Shown: positions 11,390 to 23,949, counted from the first letter of the stretch. The stretch is DNA of 64,000 bases from Neoconidiobolus thromboides FSU 785 (GCA_025603075.1 MU626311.1:1-64000), one strand, 5' to 3'. Translations and numbers: made by a program. Notes: generated by a model not told the origin, from the sequence alone.

Positions 11390-14300
11390 CTATTCCATAA
11401 TATCGTGACCAAATGGGGTATCTTTTGAGAGTACTCTAACTCTAACGATATTGCCAAGTTCATCTTCTTGCTCTAATTCTTCACGAGTATAACCCATTTC
11501 GGTTAATTTATTTGAAGACAAAAATGATTCTGTTTCATCAATCAATTCTCTTCTAGCTCTATCATTAAAATCATTTTCATTGATACAAATAATTTCTGGT
11601 AAATTTAATTCATCATCATCATTTGCGCCGTGTAAATTTTTTAATTCATTTTTAGCTTTAAATGTATTAATTGCTTCCAATTCCATTCTTCCCAATAGAG
11701 CAGCAAGAATATCAAATGTATTCCTTACATAAATATATTTACGGAATTTTTGTTTCATGGATTTAGCTATAGTGATTTTTTGGGTTTGTATAAAAGATTC
11801 TAAAAAGGTAGATATAGCAAAATCTAGATCATCTTTACGTACATGATCTCTCAAATGCATACGAGCTACTGCTTCTGACATTCTAATAATGGATTCTAAA
11901 TGACGAACAGTAATAGTTAAACCACCACCTCTTAAAGCTTCAGAACGAAGTTCAGCAAAAAAAGTGGACATTTTATCGGCATTAACATGTAACAGTGTTG
12001 GCTTACATCTTTCACGAGCATAGGTAATATATTTGCGCAATAAATCTTGTGGAATTGGACTTGAATTACTATTATTAGTTTGTGATTCACTCATGTTATC
12101 ATTTTCTTCATTTAAATAAGGATGACTATTATCATGAGAATTGATAACAAAATGAGCTAACATAGCATCTTGAGTAAAATCGATTACATCTCGAACAATA
12201 CAAACCAAATCAAAACGCGACAAAATAGGTTCCGTTAAATTTACATTTAAAGTTAATGGATTTAAAGCATTATATCTTCCACGAATTGGATTAGCTGCTG
12301 CAATAATAGAACATCTTGCTTGTAAACTAGTAACAATACCTGCTTTTGATATACTAATAGATTGTTGTTCCATAGCTTCATGAATAGAAGTACGATCTTG
12401 TTCATTCATTTTATCAAATTCATCAATTAAACAAACGCCTTGATCAGCTAATACTAAAGCACCACCTTCTAAAGTCCATTCTCTAGTTACTGGATCTTTA
12501 CGTACAGAAGCAGTTAAACCAACAGCAGAAGCACCTTGACCAGTAGCATAAACACATCGATGGGCTGTTTTTTCAGCATATTTTAAAAATTGAGATTTAG
12601 CAGTACCTGGGTCACCAAGTAATAAGACATTAATATCACCACGTAAATAGTGATTTCCACCAGTTTCTTTTTGTACACCGCCAAATAAAGACATAGCCAT
12701 ACAAGTTTTGATATCTCGATGGCCAAAGATAGAGGGTGCAATTGATTGTATAATTTTTTCTCTTACATTATCATCTTGCGATAATTCTTTAATTCTTTTT
12801 TCATCTTCTTCACTAATCTTAGATAACGTATTTTGTTTCAATTTGACTATATGATTTGCTTCAATAATAGTTGAAAACACTGGGAATCCATACTTGTTAT
12901 TCAAGGATGAATCTAAGTTATTCATATAGATACCAGTAACTTGAATTTCTTCTCCTGGTTTAATGGAGTCAACTAAATCCCATAGTAAAATCACTTCTCT
13001 ATGACGTGGTAAACGTCCTGGCGGTACAGTTCCCGGTGTTTCTTGAAGGGTAATTTTTTGGTAGTTACGATAAACGGTCTAATAAAATGATTCAATTTTA
13101 ATAAAGTTTAATAAAATTTTAAATTACCTGCTCACTACAAAAAAGGAAAGGACCTTTGGATTCACAATTATGACAATTACCGACTTTAACTTCCCCCATA
13201 GCCGAAGGATCTTGATAGTAAGGGCCAAGGATTACATTACATTTGCCACATTGAAATTTAACATATTTAAGCTGAGGAAAGATAGATGATCTTCTTGAAA
13301 CTACACCAAAAATTTTAACTAAAGTATTTAAATGAACCTGACGAAGATCACGTAATGACAAATTTGTTGGCACATCATTAATACGACAATGAATTTCTGA
13401 GTGAATTTTATCATAATCAACAAAGTTTTTTAATACAATCTCAAATGCGACATCATCAAAGATTTGTATCATGGTGCGTGGAGCATGGGTTAAAATGTAA
13501 GCTAGTACTGGATTATGGGCAAATAAATCATTATAGGAAATTTCAAGGGTTTCATTATTTCCTTAAAGAAGAGTTAGTAAGTTCAAAAAAAAAGTCTAAA
13601 TATTACCTTCTCCAAGAGCCCTAATTTTATCTTTATAAATAGCGCGTCCAGTTTTCTCATCAATATGTAACAAAAAATCTTTAAATTTTTTATTAATAGC
13701 TCTTCTTGGTCCTTCCATAGCAACCCATTCAGCAATACTAGATGCTTTAACGTCATTTAAATCTTCTAATGTAATATCCAAATCCTATTTTTTATTTAGT
13801 TATCAGTGTTGTTTCAAGAATTATTTAAACACCTACAATTTCATCATCATTATCGATTTTAATATCATCAAGGCCAAGTAGTTTACGACGGCGTCTTTTT
13901 TCAAATGTTGGATCTTCCATACCAGTTCCTATAAATACATTAGAAAAAAGCGCATCTTATTGCTTAAAATAGCCTATACCATTGCCAAGAATAGCTCCTG
14001 GTTCACGATTAAGTTGACGATCACGTACTTCTAAATAATTATCAACTTCTCGACGTTGACCAATATCCATAGCTTCATAAACACTATCATCTAAATCAGC
14101 TTGTTCATATTGATCAAGGCCTGGGTTAGGAAGATAGTCACTAATAAATGTTAACTGAATTACTTTAAAGTAAACAAAAACTTCTTACTTTGCAGCGTCA
14201 GGACCAAACAAATCTTCTCCAATCTCGTCTTCCGAGTCAGGTAAAGCCCCAAGGCCATATTCCGAATTAGGTATATTCTCAGGTATTTCAGATTCATCTA

Positions 14301-14540
14301 CTTCTTGGTCCTCAAATAGTTCTTGTGTATTATCAACATTATAAAAGCCAGGTGTTCCTGGAGTATGTCCTTGTGGGCTATCCTCTTGCCCTTCACCTGC
14401 TGGCGAATTGATGTCAGATGGTGTACCGATTCGACTATTTCGATTATTTCTATTATCTCTGGTTCTCTTGTTATTTTGTGACTAAATAAGTAGGGTCAAT
14501 ATTTTTTACGTCTATGATTTAAGTTGGGTTTTATTACCAT
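11390..14540 (-). CDS. MCM2: DNA replication licensing factor MCM2
   Basis: Subunit of the MCM2-7 replicative helicase. Spliced product about 930 residues. The N-terminus is acidic and disordered, then RRRRKLLGLDDIKIDNDDEI and the MCM2-typical WVAMEGPRRAINKKFKDFL. A CxxC-x24-CxxC zinc finger (CGKC...CHNC, about 13175-13240) follows. The AAA+ core has Walker A GDPGTAKSQ, Walker B CLIDEFDKM, sensor-1 IIAAANP and arginine finger LSRFD. GQGASAVGLTASVRKDPVT and the order of motifs fit MCM2 rather than other MCMs. Introns lie at about 14484-14537, 14145-14190, 13927-13988, 13785-13834, 13564-13607 and 13079-13128. The first coding exon appears to be the ATG alone (14538-14540): ATG|GTAATA is followed by an intron and then SQNNKRTRD in frame. 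Confidence 0.95.
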
Positions 14541-14999
14541 TATAAAAAAGTCAAGATTGTAATTTTATTTTTTGTTGGTTTTATAAAATATTCCAATTAT
14601 TAGAATTTATCAATTTATTTTTTTTCGTTCAATAAGATGCTTCGAATTTAAAATCAATTCATCCAATAAAGTAAATTTGGACATCCCTTAATTTGTTAGA
14701 ATAAAATAAGCTAATATTATGAAAATATTACAGTATCATAGTTTCTATAATACATTAATTCTTTCAACTCTTATATTACTTTTGTATCACATTTGTTTAT
14801 CAGTGAAAGCGCTTCAGTTTTGATAAGTGCTTAAAGTGCTTTATATAAAGTTTAAATTATGGCCCAAAGGAGTATAATATTCTTATTAAGAGTGGCATCT
14901 CTACTACACTGATTCCTTAATACTATCTATTATTTAATAAGTGAAAGTAGTAACATTGTTTCATGTTAATATGAGCTCTAAACTCTATTAAAAAATATA
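14541..14999. other. Upstream region of MCM2, no gene seen
   Basis: AT-rich, with stops in all frames. The promoter of MCM2 should be in the right-to-left direction here. No recognised element. Confidence 0.5.
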
Positions 15000-16293
15000 T
15001 AAAGCTTCCATGAAGTTGAAGCTTTTTTCTTCAAGCCGTCGTTCTGATTTAAACTTATTAAATCCTCAATACTCAGCTTATACTGATAGTAGTCAATATT
15101 AGTTATAACAAGCATCTATATAAAACATAGTGTATCGAAATTTTGCTGTTTTAATATTCTATAAAAAATACCGTTTCACCAATAAATCCTTTTTAAAATA
15201 TTTTACCCCGTTTGAGTACAACTTTAAATTACAAGGTACAACTGGAAACATTTTTAACCTTCCAGGTTACGTTGGACGCAAATAATTACATCTTCAAATT
15301 TAGTAGAATTGAATTGGTTTCCATCAATAAAGTATTCTTTTATATCACTCTTCAATTTCGTCAAATCTGCGGATGTTTAGTTAAAAGATAAAGCATCCTA
15401 TTAAATAATTTAATACGACCTAATATTAAATAGTTATAAGTGATATAGTATTAAAGAATTCAATTTTGTATCAGATTTTACACTTCCATTTAATTTATCA
15501 ACAAGGTTTTCTGTTTACTACTATTATTACAGTTGAAGTAGCGATTGTTCTGCTGTTTCTTTTCCATTTGGTTTTTTCCCTGTGTCTGCATCCGATGCAC
15601 TGGTTAACGTGTTTAAAATGATAGTTTTATCCAAAATCCCTTTTTTACTTTCGATGGCTTCATATGCAAACAACAACTATCCAGTAAATTTGATTTATGA
15701 TATTAATCTATCACACTTTCCTTTTTTAAACACTCAATGTACAATATTGATTTGCTTGAAAACTTTGGTAAAAGTAAGCTTTTACAATCATGTTCTTTAA
15801 TAGTCAACTGATGTTAATATAATTTTTTTTTTCACAATGAGCTTTTCTATTTTTACAAAACATTAGTTTGTCAATAGTAGTTGACACTAAGCTCTATCTA
15901 TCTAATACTAAATATAGTCTTGGTAAAATTTGAGAGATATTACAGAAAGTTATTTTTTTGAAAGAACAAGTGAAACATACTTTCTTTGCTACAGCATCTG
16001 ATACAATTGATAGATCATTTCAACCTAATACAGCTGGATTAATTTATGTGATTATAATTTTAATACCTCTATTGTTTGTTCAAATAATGTCTCCAAGTCT
16101 TTGATACAATTTCAATATAAATGATAACTATCAGTAAACGGATGAATTCTGTAAATCATTGGAAATATTAAGTTTATCAACAAGCCTAATGTTTTTCTTA
16201 ACTGACCAAAATATACATTATATATTTTAACATGAGTCGAATATGACATGAAAATCACCATGATATAAAAAATAAGAGTAAACAAACTTTCAT
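15000..16293 (-). pseudogene. Decayed cytochrome P450 (copy 2)
   Basis: Similar base by base to the intact P450 at 1922-3862 and in the same orientation. Matches include the hinge/start region (ATG near 16291-16293), the FYDG region, the I-helix exon (TTTTTCCCTGTGTCTGCATC near 15575 against the same motif near 2768), the K-helix exon and the PERW exon (AAGCCGTCGTTCTG near 15034). The reading frame is broken: translating from the ATG gives a stop after 12 codons, further stops follow, and the haem-loop and C-terminal exons are missing. It ends in the repeat island. A relic without a working haem site. Confidence 0.75.
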
Positions 16294-16359
16294 TATTGTT
16301 ATTTTATACGTATTTTTAAAGAAAATCACAATATAAAAGTCAAAACAGAAATGTGAATA

Positions 16360-16928
16360 TGAGGATATATTTTTGTGTTTAAGAATTTTAGTAACAATTT
16401 TTCCGCTCAAATAGGGCTTAAAAAATGGAAAAAGTAATGAAGCTGTGAAATATCGCTTTGTCAGTCCTATGGTTAATTATAGCATAACAATCGTCTAAGC
16501 TGTTGTGTTCTCGAGTTCAGAGAAAATCAATCCCACGTTCTTAGTTTGATTTGATATGAGAATTTCTAGCTCCATCCCAAAGAATATTATCCCCTCATTT
16601 TGATATTTATACTTATCCGAGTATAAAAGAGATTATAAAACATAATAGCTCGAGGCTTTTTAACTGAATTATTTCCTAGTATCTCGAACATTTAATAAAA
16701 CCACTAAGTTTTCTTAATAGTATTTTACGTAGATTTTACATTAGTATTGTCTATTCTATTTGTCTTATATAGCTCGTAACCTATTACGTGCTATTCTTCA
16801 TAATCCAAGTCTATCTTAGTCACATAAACTAAGACCTTTCGACTTATAGTGTAGTCAACCCAGCAATAGCTGTTCTTGACTCCAAACCCTGAGTGCCAGA
16901 TTTCACAAAGCCAAAAAAAACATCGCCA
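16360..16928 (-). mobile_element. TA-MITE copy 4, split by a solo LTR
   Basis: Left part 16360-16443 (TGAGGATAT... GTAATGAAGC), right part 16908-16928 (AAGCCAAAAAAAACATCGCCA). TA flanks lie at 16358-16359 and 16929-16930. Removing the LTR and one AAGC restores an uninterrupted element of about 101 bp. Confidence 0.9.
16444..16907 (+). mobile_element. Solo LTR (Ty3/gypsy-like), 464 bp
   Basis: Begins TGTGAAATATCG and ends GATTTCACA, giving the inverted TGTGAAAT/ATTTCACA termini. Target duplication AAGC at 16440-16443 and 16908-16911. It contains a likely promoter TATA motif (GAGTATAAAAGAGAT near 16619). Inserted in MITE copy 4. No internal retroelement sequence is attached, so it is a solo LTR left by recombination. 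Confidence 0.9.
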
Positions 16929-17042
16929 TATTCTAACACAAATACATAGGGTAGGCAAGGTTTTAATGGCTATTTTTGAAAAAGCTACAAAAGTGATAAA
17001 AACGAAGAACAAAAAAAATGGAACAGTTATAAAATAAATATA

Positions 17043-17143
17043 TGGGAATGTTTTTTTTGACTTCATTATTTTTTCCATTTTTTAAGCCCTATTTGAGTGA
17101 AAAAACTATCATTAAAATCCTTAAACATAAAAATACATCCCCA
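17043..17143 (+). mobile_element. TA-MITE copy 5
   Basis: 101 bp, TGGGAATG to CATCCCCA with TA on both sides. Lies 71 bp from copy 6 in the same orientation. Confidence 0.9.
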
Positions 17144-17213
17144 TATAAAGCTTTATATAAATATAGCAGCTCTGATATATAAAAATAAAATAGTTTTTTT
17201 ATCAAGCATTATA

Positions 17214-17314
17214 TGGAGATGTTTTTTTTGACTTCATTGCTTTTTCTATCTTTTAAGCGCTATTTAAGTGAAAAAATTGTTAGTAAAACACCCAAATATA
17301 AAAATACATCTCCA
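17214..17314 (+). mobile_element. TA-MITE copy 6
   Basis: 101 bp, TGGAGATG to CATCTCCA, TA on both sides. Compensating changes in the two ends (GGAG/CTCC) keep the inverted repeat perfect. Confidence 0.9.
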
Positions 17315-17475
17315 TATATATTATTAAAGGCATTCAAAAAAGAAAAAAATGCTCAAAAATATATTTGAACTTTTTTAAATAAATATTTATATTGTAGTTG
17401 TGATAAATAAATTATTATTATTATTAAATTATTATAAAGATTACTATAGAAAACCTTGAAAGAATAATATCAGGG

Positions 17476-17940
17476 TGTGAAATATCGTCTTGTCAGCTCT
17501 ATGATTGGTTATAGCATAGCAATCACTTAAGTTGTTGTGTTCTCGAGCTCAGAGACAATTAATCCCATGCCCTTATTTTGATTTGATATGAGGATTTCTG
17601 TCATGTAATTCCGAAGGACATTATCCTCCCCGTTTTGACATCCATAATTGTCAGAGTATAAAAAAGACTTTAGAATACAGTAACTTGAGGCTTTTTAACT
17701 GACTTATTCCCTGATATCGTACCTTTAATAGAGTCACTAAGTCTTTCTGGTGGTATTTTATGTAGATTTTATAGTAGCATTATCTACTATATTTCTCTTA
17801 CATAGTCTGTAGCCTATTATGCGCTATTCTTCTTAATTCAAGTCTATCTTAGCCACATAAATTAAGACCTTTCGACTTATAGTGTAGTCAACCAAGCAAG
17901 AACTGCTCTTGGCTCCAACCACTGAATACCAGATTTCACA
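17476..17940 (+). mobile_element. Solo LTR copy 2, 465 bp
   Basis: Same family and orientation as the LTR at 16444: TGTGAAATATCG start, AGATTTCACA end, internal GAGTATAAAAAAGA. Flanking bases (AGGG left, CTTT right) do not match, so it may be the product of recombination between elements, or the target duplication has decayed. Confidence 0.88.
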
Positions 17941-17984
17941 CTTTTCATTAAACTATTCTTTTATAATATATTTTTAATAAGGTA

Positions 17985-18061
17985 ATTAAATTTTATAATA
18001 ATGTTTGTTTTGTATAGTTTATAGCTTATTATATATTATTTTTGTTAACTTAAGTTTATTT
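17985..18061 (+). mobile_element. LTR fragment
   Basis: Degenerate match to the 3' third of the LTRs (TAGTTTATAGCTTATTATATATT and TTAACTTAAGTTTATT correspond to TAGTCTGTAGCCTATTATGCGCT and TTAATTCAAGTCTATC), cut off where the MITE fragment begins. Confidence 0.5.
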
Positions 18062-18126
18062 TTCAACCCCTGTTTGAGCGGAAAATTTGTTAATAAAATC
18101 CCTAGACACAAAAATACATCCCTATA
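18062..18126 (+). mobile_element. TA-MITE copy 7, right part only
   Basis: Starts inside the core (CCCCTGTTTGAGCGGAAAAT) and runs to ACATCCCTA. The left terminus is missing and LTR-like sequence abuts the break. Confidence 0.75.
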
Positions 18127-18359
18127 TTTTAATTTAAAGCCAGTCAATTAATAAAAGTTGCTTTTGATTATAATTATTAAATACTAACTTTTATAATGTC
18201 AGAGCTTATATACACTATTTTATCTTTTTAATTAAAATTATCTTTATTAGTTTATATAATTCATTGACAGATATTTCGTATTTATAAATTAAAGTTTATT
18301 TTGACTATACAGCTTAAAACTTATTAATTATCAGCTTCGTTTAAAGTTATAATATTATA

Positions 18360-18457
18360 TGGGGATGTGTTTTTATATTCAAGGATTTTGCTAACAATTC
18401 TTCCGCTCAAACAGGGCTTAAAAAAATGGAAAGTAATGAAACCAAAAAACATCCTCA
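18360..18457 (-). mobile_element. TA-MITE copy 8
   Basis: TGGGGATGTG to CATCCTCA. TA is present on the left; the right flank is TT, presumably mutated. Confidence 0.85.
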
Positions 18458-18707
18458 TTTACTAAATTTAAACTAAAATATAAATAAAAATATAATATTA
18501 ACTTTTTATATAATTTTTTTTAACTGGTTAAAACTAATATAATAAAAGTAACTTCTAGTACTGTAGTTTTTTATTTGGAAATAAAAAATAAAAAATTTAC
18601 TTATGGTTATTTTAAATTTTATTTTAAAAAATAACTAAATAAATAATAGTAAAATGTTTAAAATAGTAAACCATCTTATAGATTAAAAAAACTAGAATTC
18701 TATAAAA

Positions 18708-18802
18708 TGAGGGTTTTTTGGTTTCATTACTTTTTCCATTCTTGAGCCCTATTTGAGCAGAAAATTTATTAGCAAAATTCTTAAACAAAAAATACACCCT
18801 CA
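18708..18802 (+). mobile_element. TA-MITE copy 9
   Basis: Shortened copy, TGAGGGTT to CACCCTCA, with CTTTTTCCATTCTTGAGCCC in the core. Confidence 0.8.
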
Positions 18803-19286
18803 AATGTTATTTTAAAATAAGACTAAAAGTATAAAAACTATAGCTTTAATTTAATTTCTAATTATTTTGATGTTGAAGTAAACTTTAACCACGCTAATAC
18901 TAATAAATAAGTAGTTTTATTAACTTAGAAAGTGTTTTATTTTTACTCATTTTTAAATTATTAAAAACGACAGATAATTAAAAATTTATATACAAAATTA
19001 GTTCTTAGCTAAATAAAGGCTTAAAAGACCAAATGAGTAAATATCTGGATTAAAAGATTATAAGTTATATTAAAACTATAAGCAGCTGTAATTAAAAATT
19101 AATTGTTTAATATTGACTCTGAGTTTTTTATTTGTTAAAAATATATTTTTATCTAATATTTAGAACTTTCCAGTATAAACTTAATAACTTATAATTACAA
19201 TTGAATTTAGTTAAATAATTCAGCTGTGGTATTAGCCAAGCTTCACTAATTATAAAAATTAATTAAGTTCAGTATTTAAGAACTTA

Positions 19287-19594
19287 AACTAGTTGCAGTT
19301 AGATTTGCAAATATTTGGTTTAAAAGCATTTTTATATAGTTTAATTAGAATGTCTAAATTTAGAAACTTGATTTTTTTCATTCAATTACGACTTATAAAG
19401 ATGGAGAAATAATGGTCTCATTGATTTTAAGTATAGAATGTAACTTAAATAACACTAATAAGCAGCTAATTACAAAACTTGGGGTGAAATTTATCTGACA
19501 AAAATATGGTGACATACTTTTTAGATACAATTTTTGACGCAGAAAATACAAATATTTTTAAACCAAATATTTGCAAACTTAACTGCAACTAGTT
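19287..19594. mobile_element. 308-bp element with about 38-bp terminal inverted repeats
   Basis: The left end AACTAGTTGCAGTTAGATTT... and the right end ...AACTTAACTGCAACTAGTT are near-perfect inverted repeats that include GCAAATATTTGGTTTAAAA on the left and its complement on the right (19555-19594). Internal sequence is non-coding and unrelated to the TA-MITEs. No clear target duplication. Lies 120 bp before the Rho GEF start codon. Probably a second non-autonomous DNA element, or a regulatory palindrome. Confidence 0.6.
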
Positions 19595-19714
19595 CTACTA
19601 TTAGAAAGTGAAGAACTGGAGATAGTTGGCTTGAGCCAATCAGCTTAAAGTTACGAAATTAGCACTTTAATAAAATTAGCTACAACTATTTTCTAGAAAG
19701 TAAAATAAATTCAA

Positions 19715-22700
19715 ATGAGCCACAGTAAAAAAGAGAGTGGAGGGAAAAGTAGTCATCTATCGAAATTCAATCCAATCCCTTATCTGTTAACGAAGAGCAC
19801 TTCCAGTACTAAAGAAAGCAAAAACGGCTTGGATAAGTTTGCTACCATTGGTGATAAAAATAGCAGTTTAAAAGCAATAGGTATGGACTCTAGGAGTACA
19901 TTGAACGGTAACAGCCCGTTTTTGGATCAAAAGAAAGATTACAGTACTGTAAAAATTAACCCGTTTTTAGCAGCGGAGAGCCATGATAGTAATAATAATA
20001 GTTTAAATCGGAGCTATACATTGAACTCAAGGAGCATGAGTAAGGTTAAATCACTAAATAATTTGAAACAAGAGGTGGGAGACTTGAGTAAAAATCATTC
20101 TTTAAATGCAGTTAAAAAGGATAAAATTAGGCCGATCAAATCATCGTTTTTAAAAAACTCAACAAACACCTTTTCAAACATGTTTCCAAAGATGGATTTT
20201 TTTAGTAAAAGTAACTCATATAAAGAAGAGACTATGATCGCAAGATCCATCTCAGAAAATATCAAAAATGAGGAAGAAGAAACAGGTAATTGATTTTCAT
20301 TATTATAGAGTATTAAACAAACCTTATTTCAACTAATTATTAGCGAAAGCAGAGTTAATTGCGAGGTCAACTTCAGAACAAATATTTACAGAAGAGCCAT
20401 GCGATGAGTATGAGGATGAGGAACCCTCAATCTCTTATTTGAATGACAACTCAGCTTATGAGTGGATCAATCAAGCTTTAACACAAGATTCGGATATCTA
20501 TTCAACAAAGCAAGTATTCGTTTATGGGGCTTTATTTTCCGAAGTATCATATTATTTTTATGAATATTTATTTCATCAAAGTCAAAATACGTGGCCCAAA
20601 CTATTTAGTGGCAGTGAAGCAATAGTAAATTTAATTTTAGTTTAGTTTAAAAATTAATCAAATGTTAGGACACAATATGTAAAATCATTGACCAAACAGA
20701 TCGAAGATTGGCATTGCTGATAGGGAGGTCTTTAGAAGCTCAAGGTTTTATTTACCATACAAACCACGAAGCAAAATTGACAGATTCTACATATGAAATT
20801 TACCAATTAGATATAAAGTTAGAAAATAAAAATTTAAACGAAGCTAAAGCAGTGCTACCCAATGGGGTATTTACTTTATTGACTGAGTGTTATTCCCCTA
20901 CATGTACAGATGATAATAAGTGCTACTCAATATCATGTCCTAGAAAAGTCAATCATTTAGGAATGACTATTCATGATAATCATGATCATAATCAGACCAG
21001 TGATAAGAAAAAAGAAAAAGTAAATTTATTTATAAATGCTTTACTATTATTAATATTTTAAAAGTTATGGGAAAATTTCGTTGAGCCTGAAATAGTAGCT
21101 TCGGTATCAGATAAAGAAAGAAAAAGACAAGAGATTATCTTTGAATTAGTATATACGGAATTGGACTTTGTATCGGATCTGAAAGTAATCCAAGAGGTAA
21201 TCTAAGATAATAGAAAAGTATTAGCATTGTTAAATATACCTAGGTCTATCTGATGCCGATCCATTGTGAAGATATTATAGAAGATGAAGAGCAACGAAGC
21301 AGTTTTATTGAAGAAGTTTTCTTGAATGTTTTGGAAATCCAAAAGGCCTCCTTTGAATTATCTATGGCTTTAAAAGAGTTACAAGAACAGCAGCCTGTGA
21401 TTGTTTCAATTGGGAGATTGTTTTTGGATTATTTGAAGTGCTTTGAACCTTTTAAAGAATATGGCGCTAACCAAGTTTATGCTAAGAGGAGATTAGCTAG
21501 AGACATTAAATCTAATACAGCTTTGGATGAGTTTCTTAAAGTAAAATTTGTTATTAGCTAAACTAATTATATTAATGCGATTTTCCGTTTAGGAACAAAC
21601 CAAGCATCCAGAGTGTAGGAAGTTACCTATACAGAGTTTTTTAGCAAGGCCAACGACTAGATTAGGTCGATATCCTCTGCTTTTAGAAGCCATATTAAAA
21701 TATACAGAGATAGAAAATGAGGATCAAGTTAACTTACCTAAAGTTATACAGGGAATCAAAGATATATTGTCTGAGATCAATATAAGGGCAGGAAAAGCAG
21801 ATAATCGAGTTAAATTAGAAGATTTACATTCCCATTTGATTGGAAATCAAGAAATTATTGATGTAAATATTTTTAAAACATCATTAATAGTTAGCTCATA
21901 ATGTTTTAAATAGGAATTAAATTTATTACATGAATCAAGAATATTGATAAGGGAAGGGGTCTTTAAGAAAAAGTTTGGAGTAGAAAATGGAGATCTGCAC
22001 TGTTTTTTGTTGGACCACTATTTTTTGATGACTAAGAAGCGCAAAAGTAGTAAAAAAGAAGATGGATTTGAATACAAAATATCTAAAAAAGTAGGGAAAC
22101 ATATATTACTAGAACAACTATAATATTTACATTGACATTTTTAGCCTATCCGGTTAGACTTATTACACTTACCTGATCATTTGGAAACGCCGCAGAACAG
22201 AACACAAGCTACAAATACGTTGAGCTTGCCTTTAGAGCAAGGAAAATCTAACTTTCAAATCATTTTAACTCACCTTGGTAAGCAAGGATCAAGTTATACT
22301 TTATTATGCAGTACACAAACAGAAAAGGATGGCTGGAAGAATATTATCCTAGAACAAAGAAACAAAATTTTGTTAAAAAATATGGTGTTCAAGCCTGTGC
22401 TCTTGGCTAATCCTACCAATTGTAGTGCACCTACAATTAACTGTTCCGCTGTTTATGGTAACTTTTGTTATGAATTATTTTTAATTAGGCTTAACCTACT
22501 ATCTTAACAGAAACTAATTGTACGTTGTTGATTGGTTCAGATGATGGGATCTATTCAAAGCATGTAGACCAGGATAGCTTTGAATTGTTGATTAACACAA
22601 AGTTTGTCAATCAAGTTGAAGTCCTAGAAGATTGTGATTTGTTATTAGTGTTAGCAGGTAAAAATAACATAAGATGATTTATAAGTATATATTTAAAAAT

Positions 22701-23719
22701 CAATATCATAGAGCGTATATTATATTATATAACCTTAACTAGTTTATATGGTTCAGATGACAAAAAGGAATTAGTTAAAATCAAAACAAACATTGATTTC
22801 TTTTCGGTTGGTTTGTGTTTAGAAAGGACATTGATATGTGCAGTAAAGTCAACGGCCTTATCTACCACATTTAAAATTTACCAACCCACTAATTCTATTC
22901 CTAAAAAAGGAGCTAATGTCCCAAAATCCTTTTTTTCTACCTTTTCAACTTCTTCCAGCCAGCTAGTTGCTTTTTTTAAAGTAAGTTTTTAATTCAAAGC
23001 GTACTTGTATTAGTTTGTTTATTTTTATTACAGGAGTTTTATATTCCTAGTGAAGCTTTCAACGTTTATTTTTTAAAGAGTAAAATATGTGTCGCTTGTA
23101 CCCGTGGGTTTGAAGTGTTAGACTTCAATCTTAATCCACAAAGTAACTTATGATAACGATTATATTTAAGTACATAGTATTAATTATTTCTAGGTTTATT
23201 AGATCCTTCAGATGAAAACTTAAATTTTGTAATTAATCGAGGAGAAACAGTTAAGCCTATTGCATTTTATAGGATTAAAGATGGTTCTTTTTTTGTTTGC
23301 TTTGATGGTAAATAATAATATTGTTTGTTTTAGCTATATTAAACAAAATAATTTAAATAGAATTTGGGTTCCATATTGACAGAGCAGGTAAACTAGATAC
23401 AAATGGACAAGTGATTAATTGGTATGGTGCGCCCAAATCGTTTGCTTTATGTTATCCATTTTTGATGGCCTTTTCTAACTGTTTTATTGAGGTATGGAAT
23501 TTGGAGAATTTTCAGTTAGAACAAACGATATTATCTAACTCAATCAAAGCTTTAAGAACTAAAAGTGATGCTATTCACTATTTAGAAAACCATGATACTT
23601 ATCAATTAAATGGATTGCTTCTAAATAAAACAAACCCTTCTTATTTGGCTTTTAGAAAAGGCCTTAGATCGCAAAGAGTTAATAAAAGGAGAGGAATCGT
23701 TGGTAAAGATGCCCTTTAA
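19715..23719 (+). CDS. Rho guanine-nucleotide exchange factor (DEP-DH-PH-CNH), Rom2/Rgf type
   Basis: Activator of a Rho1-type GTPase for cell-wall integrity and polarity, by family. About 1,100 residues over a dozen or more exons with introns of about 50-80 bp. Order: about 190 disordered Ser/Asn/Lys-rich residues (start MSHSKKESGGKSSHLSKF); DEP-like domain (from about 20439; LIGRSLEAQGFIYH near 20715); DH domain (about 21070-21890) beginning RKRQEIIFELVYTELDFV, with YGANQVYAKR and the conserved FLARPTTRLGRYPLLLEAIL; PH domain (about 21910-22460) with DHYFLMTKKRKS and the closing TEKDGWKNIILEQR helix; C-terminal citron-homology domain (about 22510-23690) including LLIGSDDGIYS and CYPFLMAFSNCFIEVWNLEN. 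This order is that of yeast Rom1/Rom2 and fission-yeast Rgf proteins. First intron 20286-20342 joins ET-A-KAELIARS in frame. All key blocks are present. Confidence 0.92.
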
Positions 23720-23949
23720 TTTAAATTTAATCACATCCCAAAATACTCACTCCGTCTTTTTCTTCTCCTTTTTTTCCCATCTTAATTTTCACAAACTTAA
23801 TTTAATAAATAGTGTTTTTAAATAGCGGTTGTTAAGGTTTAATATTATTGTCATTAAATGAGCTTGGATAATAAAGTATAAGTAAATATTAGATGTTTGA
23901 AATTTAGAATATTTACAAAATTAATAAATTTAAAGCTTATTTCAATATT
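23720..23949. other. Spacer between Rho GEF and MCM7
   Basis: AT-rich, no gene seen; with MITE copy 10 it makes up most of the 445-bp gap before MCM7. Confidence 0.5.

Noticed and set aside
15582-15800. Plus-strand 72-codon frame
   Set aside because: Antisense to the decayed P450 I-helix exon; no family features.
16791-17078. 95-codon minus-strand frame
   Set aside because: It runs across the LTR end, the MITE remnant and MITE copy 5; it exists only because of the insertions.
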